This document shows positions 5,234 to 8,477 of a DNA stretch of 8,477 nucleotides, piece by piece (the stretch's first letter is position 1; each line of letters opens with the position of its first letter). The stretch is from Hydrogenimonas sp. (GTDB lineage Bacteria; Campylobacterota; Campylobacteria; Campylobacterales; Hydrogenimonadaceae). A model generated the notes under the pieces. The model did not search any database, had not been told where the DNA came from, and saw only the letters and a program-made list of their open reading frames with translations. The stretch is from positions 1-8,477 of the forward strand of contig JAKIUX010000025.1 in NCBI GenBank assembly GCA_021647345.1, in the 5' to 3' direction. A program made the position numbers and the translations under genes.

Positions 5234-7296
5234 GCCGGAACTACCTCAACCTTTACAGATTTGAAAGCGGCCGTAAGTATCAACTCGTCACACTCATCTC
5301 CGAAAAGGTAGTTGATCTTCGATTTAGCGTGGTGAAAGGTGACAAAAAGTGTATCGGGTCGAATCTTGTCTGTAAACTTTATCTTCAATGGCGCGCTCTC
5401 TCCATACTCGCTTTTAAGTATCACATACTCGCTTTTTGGAAGCTTGTCGGCATCATCTTCGCATGCGAGCAGAATATCTTCGTCATATCTGCTATTGAGC
5501 TTTTCACACTCTTTTGTCTGAGCGGCATTGTTGTACTGGGGAAGAGTCCTTCCTGTGGTTAGGTAGAAGCCGGAAGAGACCCCTCCTGCTCTTAGCTCTT
5601 TTACCATTCCCCTCTCTCTGTAGCCGTGGTAGATGAACTTGCCAAGACCATCATCGGTTCTAAAATCAAGAAGGTGCAAAACCGGCGTATCTTCAGTGTA
5701 GACGGGCCACTGAAGCCCCCTTTTGCGGTGGCGCTTCAGGCGCAGATAGGTGGCCTGGCTAAAGCGTCTGTGAGCCACTTCGCGAACCTCGTTCCAGATC
5801 TCTTCTGAGCTTTTGTAGCTATACTCTCCCCTCATCTCGTTTTCGAGCATTGTCAAAACCTCCCAGTCATCTGGCAGATCGGACTCAATAAGGGGCTGAG
5901 AAAGGTGCAGGCGTCGCATAGCGTTTACATAGACACCCTCTTTCTCGTAAGCCGACTTCACACCAATGACAATGTCGGCTCTCTTAGCGATCTCAGTCAT
6001 AAAGAGCTCCTGCACCATGATGAACTCAAGCTCCTTAAGACCCCTCTCTATCTTATTTTGATTGGGGTGAATATGAGCGATATCTTCACCCATATTTAGA
6101 AGAGCCTTTACTTTGCCTTCAAGCATCGCATCGACCAGCTGAGGAGTCATCAAACCCTCTTTTTCAGGCTTCTGATAATCGGGCGCATAATATGGCAGAC
6201 ACCCCATATCGCAAGCCCCCTGAACATTGTTCTGCCCCCTTAGAGGCATCAACCCCGCACCATTTTTGCCTATATTGCCCGTAAGCAGAGCCAAATGGGT
6301 TATGGCCATAACAGCGTAGCTGCCGTCAAGATGCTCGGTAATACCGAGCCCCCAGAATATCATAGACTTTTTAAGGGCGTACTCTCTGGCGATAACAGGA
6401 ATAAGGGTAGCCAGATGCTCATACCCCTTGATACTTCTGAAAAACTCTGGATCGGCGTATGGGTCGTTCAAGATAGCCTCTTTGTAAGCTTCAAACCCGC
6501 TTGTTCGATCCTGAACGAACTTCTTGTTATATAGCTCCTCTTTGAGTATGACGTGAGCCATCATATTCAAAACAAGCAGATTTGCTTCGTAAGGTATGAC
6601 AGCTTTATGCTTCGCGTACTTCATCATCTTTATTTCGCGCACATCTATGACGGCAACGTTGTCATGAAGCCTCGCAGCATCTATGATGCGGTTTGCTACT
6701 ATCGGGTGCGCTTCGGTAGTGTTGGAGCCTATTATGAGAATAAATTCGGCTTCATAAATGTCGTTGTAAGGGTTTGTGGCCGCACCCTCACCTATCGTGG
6801 CGCGCATACCTTTTAGACTCGGAGAGTGGCAGACTCTGGCGCAATTATCGACATGGGGAGAGTTCATAGCATCTCTGGCGAACTTCTGAAAGAGGTAGGC
6901 GCTCTCGCAGCTTGTTCTTGCGCCGCCTATGGCACAAAAACTCTCATCACCATACTTTTTCCGTATCTCCGTAAGCTTCATCGCCGCCGCTTTTACGGCG
7001 CTTTCAAGGTCGCACCTGTACCACTCGGAGTCTAGAGGTTCAAGGCTATCTTCTATCTTCTCTCTTATATGAGGATTTCTCTCTAAAAACCTTTTGGCTA
7101 TTCGAGGTTCTCTAAGGCGATCGGGCGAAGTTAAAAAGTCAAAGCCGTATTTACCCTTCACGCATAGTTTGCCTTGGCTTACATAGCCATCTTTGTCGGC
7201 TCTTATCTTTTTTACGCTATTTTCATCTACTTCAGCGACAATATCGCATCCGACACCGCAATATGTACATACGCTCTCTATCTCTTTGAAGTGCAC
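5230..7296 (-). CDS. Formate dehydrogenase-like molybdopterin oxidoreductase, catalytic subunit (Cys form)
   Basis: Predicted cytoplasmic Mo/W bis-MGD enzyme of the DMSO reductase superfamily, closest in layout to E. coli FdhF and methanogen FdhA. The likely reaction is formate/CO2 interconversion. The single [4Fe-4S] cluster is ligated by C10, C13, C17 and C45, with the electron-transfer Lys47 in GKLCVKG. The active site NCARVCH (151-157) places Cys156 where FdhF has selenocysteine, followed by His157. LRGQNNVQGACDMG (352-365) carries Arg353, equivalent to the formate-site arginine. There is no Tat signal and there are no extra N-terminal clusters; 688 aa is normal for this minimal type. The C-terminal cofactor domain begins LTTGRTLPQYNNAAQT (579-594), where relatives commonly have a GR..HY/F motif. 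Residues about 66-95 look like an insertion relative to FdhF. The GTG start has AAGGAGG seven bases upstream (7304-7310), 19 nt after hom. No electron-carrier subunit is encoded nearby. Formate as substrate is inferred from motifs; a related oxidoreductase activity is possible. Confidence 0.88.
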   Translation of the reverse strand: MHFKEIESVCTYCGVGCDIVAEVDENSVKKIRADKDGYVSQGKLCVKGKYGFDFLTSPDRLREPRIAKRFLERNPHIREKIEDSLEPLDSEWYRCDLESAVKAAAMKLTEIRKKYGDESFCAIGGARTSCESAYLFQKFARDAMNSPHVDNCARVCHSPSLKGMRATIGEGAATNPYNDIYEAEFILIIGSNTTEAHPIVANRIIDAARLHDNVAVIDVREIKMMKYAKHKAVIPYEANLLVLNMMAHVILKEELYNKKFVQDRTSGFEAYKEAILNDPYADPEFFRSIKGYEHLATLIPVIAREYALKKSMIFWGLGITEHLDGSYAVMAITHLALLTGNIGKNGAGLMPLRGQNNVQGACDMGCLPYYAPDYQKPEKEGLMTPQLVDAMLEGKVKALLNMGEDIAHIHPNQNKIERGLKELEFIMVQELFMTEIAKRADIVIGVKSAYEKEGVYVNAMRRLHLSQPLIESDLPDDWEVLTMLENEMRGEYSYKSSEEIWNEVREVAHRRFSQATYLRLKRHRKRGLQWPVYTEDTPVLHLLDFRTDDGLGKFIYHGYRERGMVKELRAGGVSSGFYLTTGRTLPQYNNAAQTKECEKLNSRYDEDILLACEDDADKLPKSEYVILKSEYGESAPLKIKFTDKIRPDTLFVTFHHAKSKINYLFGDECDELILTAAFKSVKVEVVPA

Positions 7297-7303
7297 CTCT
7301 CCC

Positions 7304-7310
7304 CCTCCTT
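7304..7310 (-). promoter_or_regulatory. Strong ribosome binding site deciding the GTG start of the formate dehydrogenase-like gene
   Basis: Minus-strand AAGGAGG, seven bases before a GTG codon. It lies in the 19-nt gap after hom and supports the short N-terminus that begins just before the first cluster cysteine. Confidence 0.75.
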
Positions 7311-7315
7311 TTAAG

Positions 7316-8477
7316 TTACTCTTCCATCCTTATCATAACCGGTCTCTCAAGAACGCTCTCAAGCTCGAAAAGATGCTTTAGAGCCTCCTGCATCGCCCTC
7401 TCTTCGCACTCATGCGTAGCAAGTAGCAAAGATGCCGATTCACCTTCACCCGGTCTTTGAAGCATCGTCTCTATAGAGATCTTCTGCTCGCCCATAACAC
7501 GGCTTATCTTCGCCAAGACTCCCGGCCTATCTTCTACTTTTAGGCGTATATAGTATTTGCTTACTATCGACTCTCTATCAAGAAGAGATAGACCGCTCTC
7601 AAGAGCCCTCTTGAATCCAAGCATAGGAGAGCTTTTGCCTCCTCTTGCAATAGCTATGATGTCGCTTATGACCGCGCTCGCAGTAGCGTCTCCACCTGCG
7701 CCGGGGCCATAGTACATCGTCTCGCCTACCTTATCGCCTATAACGCTAACACCGTTCATTACGCCGTCAACTTTTGCAATCATCCTATCTTGCGGAACTA
7801 GTGCGGGATGGACTCTAAGCTCGACGAAATTTCCAACCTTTTTAGCAATACCGAGCAGTTTAATTGTGTATCCGAACTCTTTTGCAAAACCTATGTCGGC
7901 CTGCGTGATACTCTCTATGCCCTCTATCAAAATATCTTCAGGCTTAGCGTCTATACCGTAAGCGATAGAAGCGAGTATCAAAAGCTTATGTGCAGCGTCG
8001 AAACCGCCTATATCGAAAGTTGGGTCCGCTTCGGCGTAGCCGAGCTCTTGTGCCTCTTTTAGAACCGGCTCGAAATCAACCCCCTCATCCATCATTTTTG
8101 TTAAGATGTAGTTGGCGGTACCGTTTATAATACCTGTTATCGACTCTATATGGTTGGCGCTAAGCCCCTCTCTTAGAGCCTTTATGATAGGAATACCTCC
8201 GGCGACACTAGCTTCAAACTCAAAAGGGATCTCTCCCGCCGTCTCTTGCAGCTCATAGCGGTGGTACGCAAGGAGCGCTTTGTTTGCCGTAACAACCGCT
8301 TTTTTGTTGCTCAGCGCCTTCTGAACGACCCTGTATGGCTCCTCTACACCGCCCATAAGCTCTACAACTATATCGATCTCAGGATCGTCTAGCACCTCGT
8401 CTACATTGTCGGTAAGGGGTATATCGACTCCCCTTCTTTTAGATAGGTTTCTAACAACCCCTTTTTTGACTACTATC
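7316..8477 (-). CDS. hom: Homoserine dehydrogenase (5' end cut by window edge)
   Basis: Hom reduces aspartate semialdehyde to homoserine with NAD(P)H, leading to threonine and methionine. About 386 codons are visible; the family is about 420-430 aa, so roughly the first 40 residues, with the N-terminal glycine-rich nucleotide motif, lie beyond position 8477. The frame stays open to the edge (VVRNLSKRRGV, then DIVVELMGG), so an internal GTG at 8395 is not the real start. The catalytic domain shows VAGGIPIIKALREGL, GIINGTANYILTKM and the signature EAQELGYAEADPTFDIGGFDAAHK. GPGAGGDATASAVISDI follows, and the C-terminus is an ACT domain (YYIRLKVEDRPGVLAKISRV), the usual allosteric module for threonine feedback. 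It leads into the oxidoreductase gene with a 19-nt gap, suggesting co-transcription. Confidence 0.96.
   Translation of the reverse strand, partial: IVVKKGVVRNLSKRRGVDIPLTDNVDEVLDDPEIDIVVELMGGVEEPYRVVQKALSNKKAVVTANKALLAYHRYELQETAGEIPFEFEASVAGGIPIIKALREGLSANHIESITGIINGTANYILTKMMDEGVDFEPVLKEAQELGYAEADPTFDIGGFDAAHKLLILASIAYGIDAKPEDILIEGIESITQADIGFAKEFGYTIKLLGIAKKVGNFVELRVHPALVPQDRMIAKVDGVMNGVSVIGDKVGETMYYGPGAGGDATASAVISDIIAIARGGKSSPMLGFKRALESGLSLLDRESIVSKYYIRLKVEDRPGVLAKISRVMGEQKISIETMLQRPGEGESASLLLATHECEERAMQEALKHLFELESVLERPVMIRMEE

Noticed and set aside
7316..8395. Homoserine dehydrogenase starting at the internal GTG at 8395
   Set aside because: The frame continues open to the window edge with family-like sequence (VVRNL...RRGV), and starting there would remove the N-terminal nucleotide-binding part of the domain.
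8448..8469. Run of six A and four G in hom (minus strand) as a programmed frameshift site
   Set aside because: The reading frame divides it as AAA AAA GGG, which is not the phase of a -1 slippery heptamer, and the frame on both sides already encodes a continuous homoserine dehydrogenase.

Overview
All genes in this window lie on the minus strand. They are packed head to tail, with overlaps or short gaps, and run from the right edge (position 8477) to the left edge. Protein content and order suggest a Campylobacterota (epsilonproteobacterial) chromosome. From memory, the neighbourhood hom-yraN-trxA-trxB and the pair dapB-purF are both typical of Campylobacter and its relatives. The B. subtilis-type PurF, the two-residue CATC thioredoxin reductase and heavy use of ATA, AGA and AGG codons fit that group. 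Base composition is fairly balanced and a molybdenum/tungsten oxidoreductase is present, which points more to a free-living, possibly hydrogen/formate-using vent or sediment lineage than to an AT-rich host-associated Campylobacter. Genus cannot be fixed from the sequence alone.

Upstream block (8477 to 4907): homoserine dehydrogenase (hom, N-terminus cut by the window edge); a formate dehydrogenase-like molybdopterin oxidoreductase catalytic subunit of 688 aa; and yraN, which overlaps the oxidoreductase stop by 4 nt. The oxidoreductase sits between hom and yraN, which are neighbours in the order I remember from Campylobacter. It has no electron-transfer partner gene beside it here.

Downstream block (4906 to 1): a short AT-rich intergenic region with a good -10 element (TATAAT preceded by GGG) drives trxA. 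It is followed by a small membrane-anchored, cysteine-free, thioredoxin-like protein of unknown function, then trxB, dapB, purF and a YhcC-type radical SAM protein (C-terminus cut by the window edge). Junctions are 11 nt (trxA/hypothetical), a 1-nt TGATG overlap (hypothetical/trxB), a 7-nt overlap (trxB/dapB), a 1-nt TAATG overlap (dapB/purF) and a 19-nt gap (purF/radical SAM). This looks like one operon.

Together the genes cover aspartate-family amino-acid synthesis (hom, dapB), the first committed step of purine synthesis (purF), the cytosolic thioredoxin system (trxA, trxB) and C1/formate redox chemistry. Most of the window is conserved housekeeping sequence. The two items most worth following up are the orphan formate dehydrogenase-like protein, which has a variant C-terminal cofactor motif, and the cysteine-less thioredoxin-like membrane protein between trxA and trxB. 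I saw no mobile elements, CRISPR arrays, tRNAs or rRNAs, and no gene-free stretch longer than about 75 bases.
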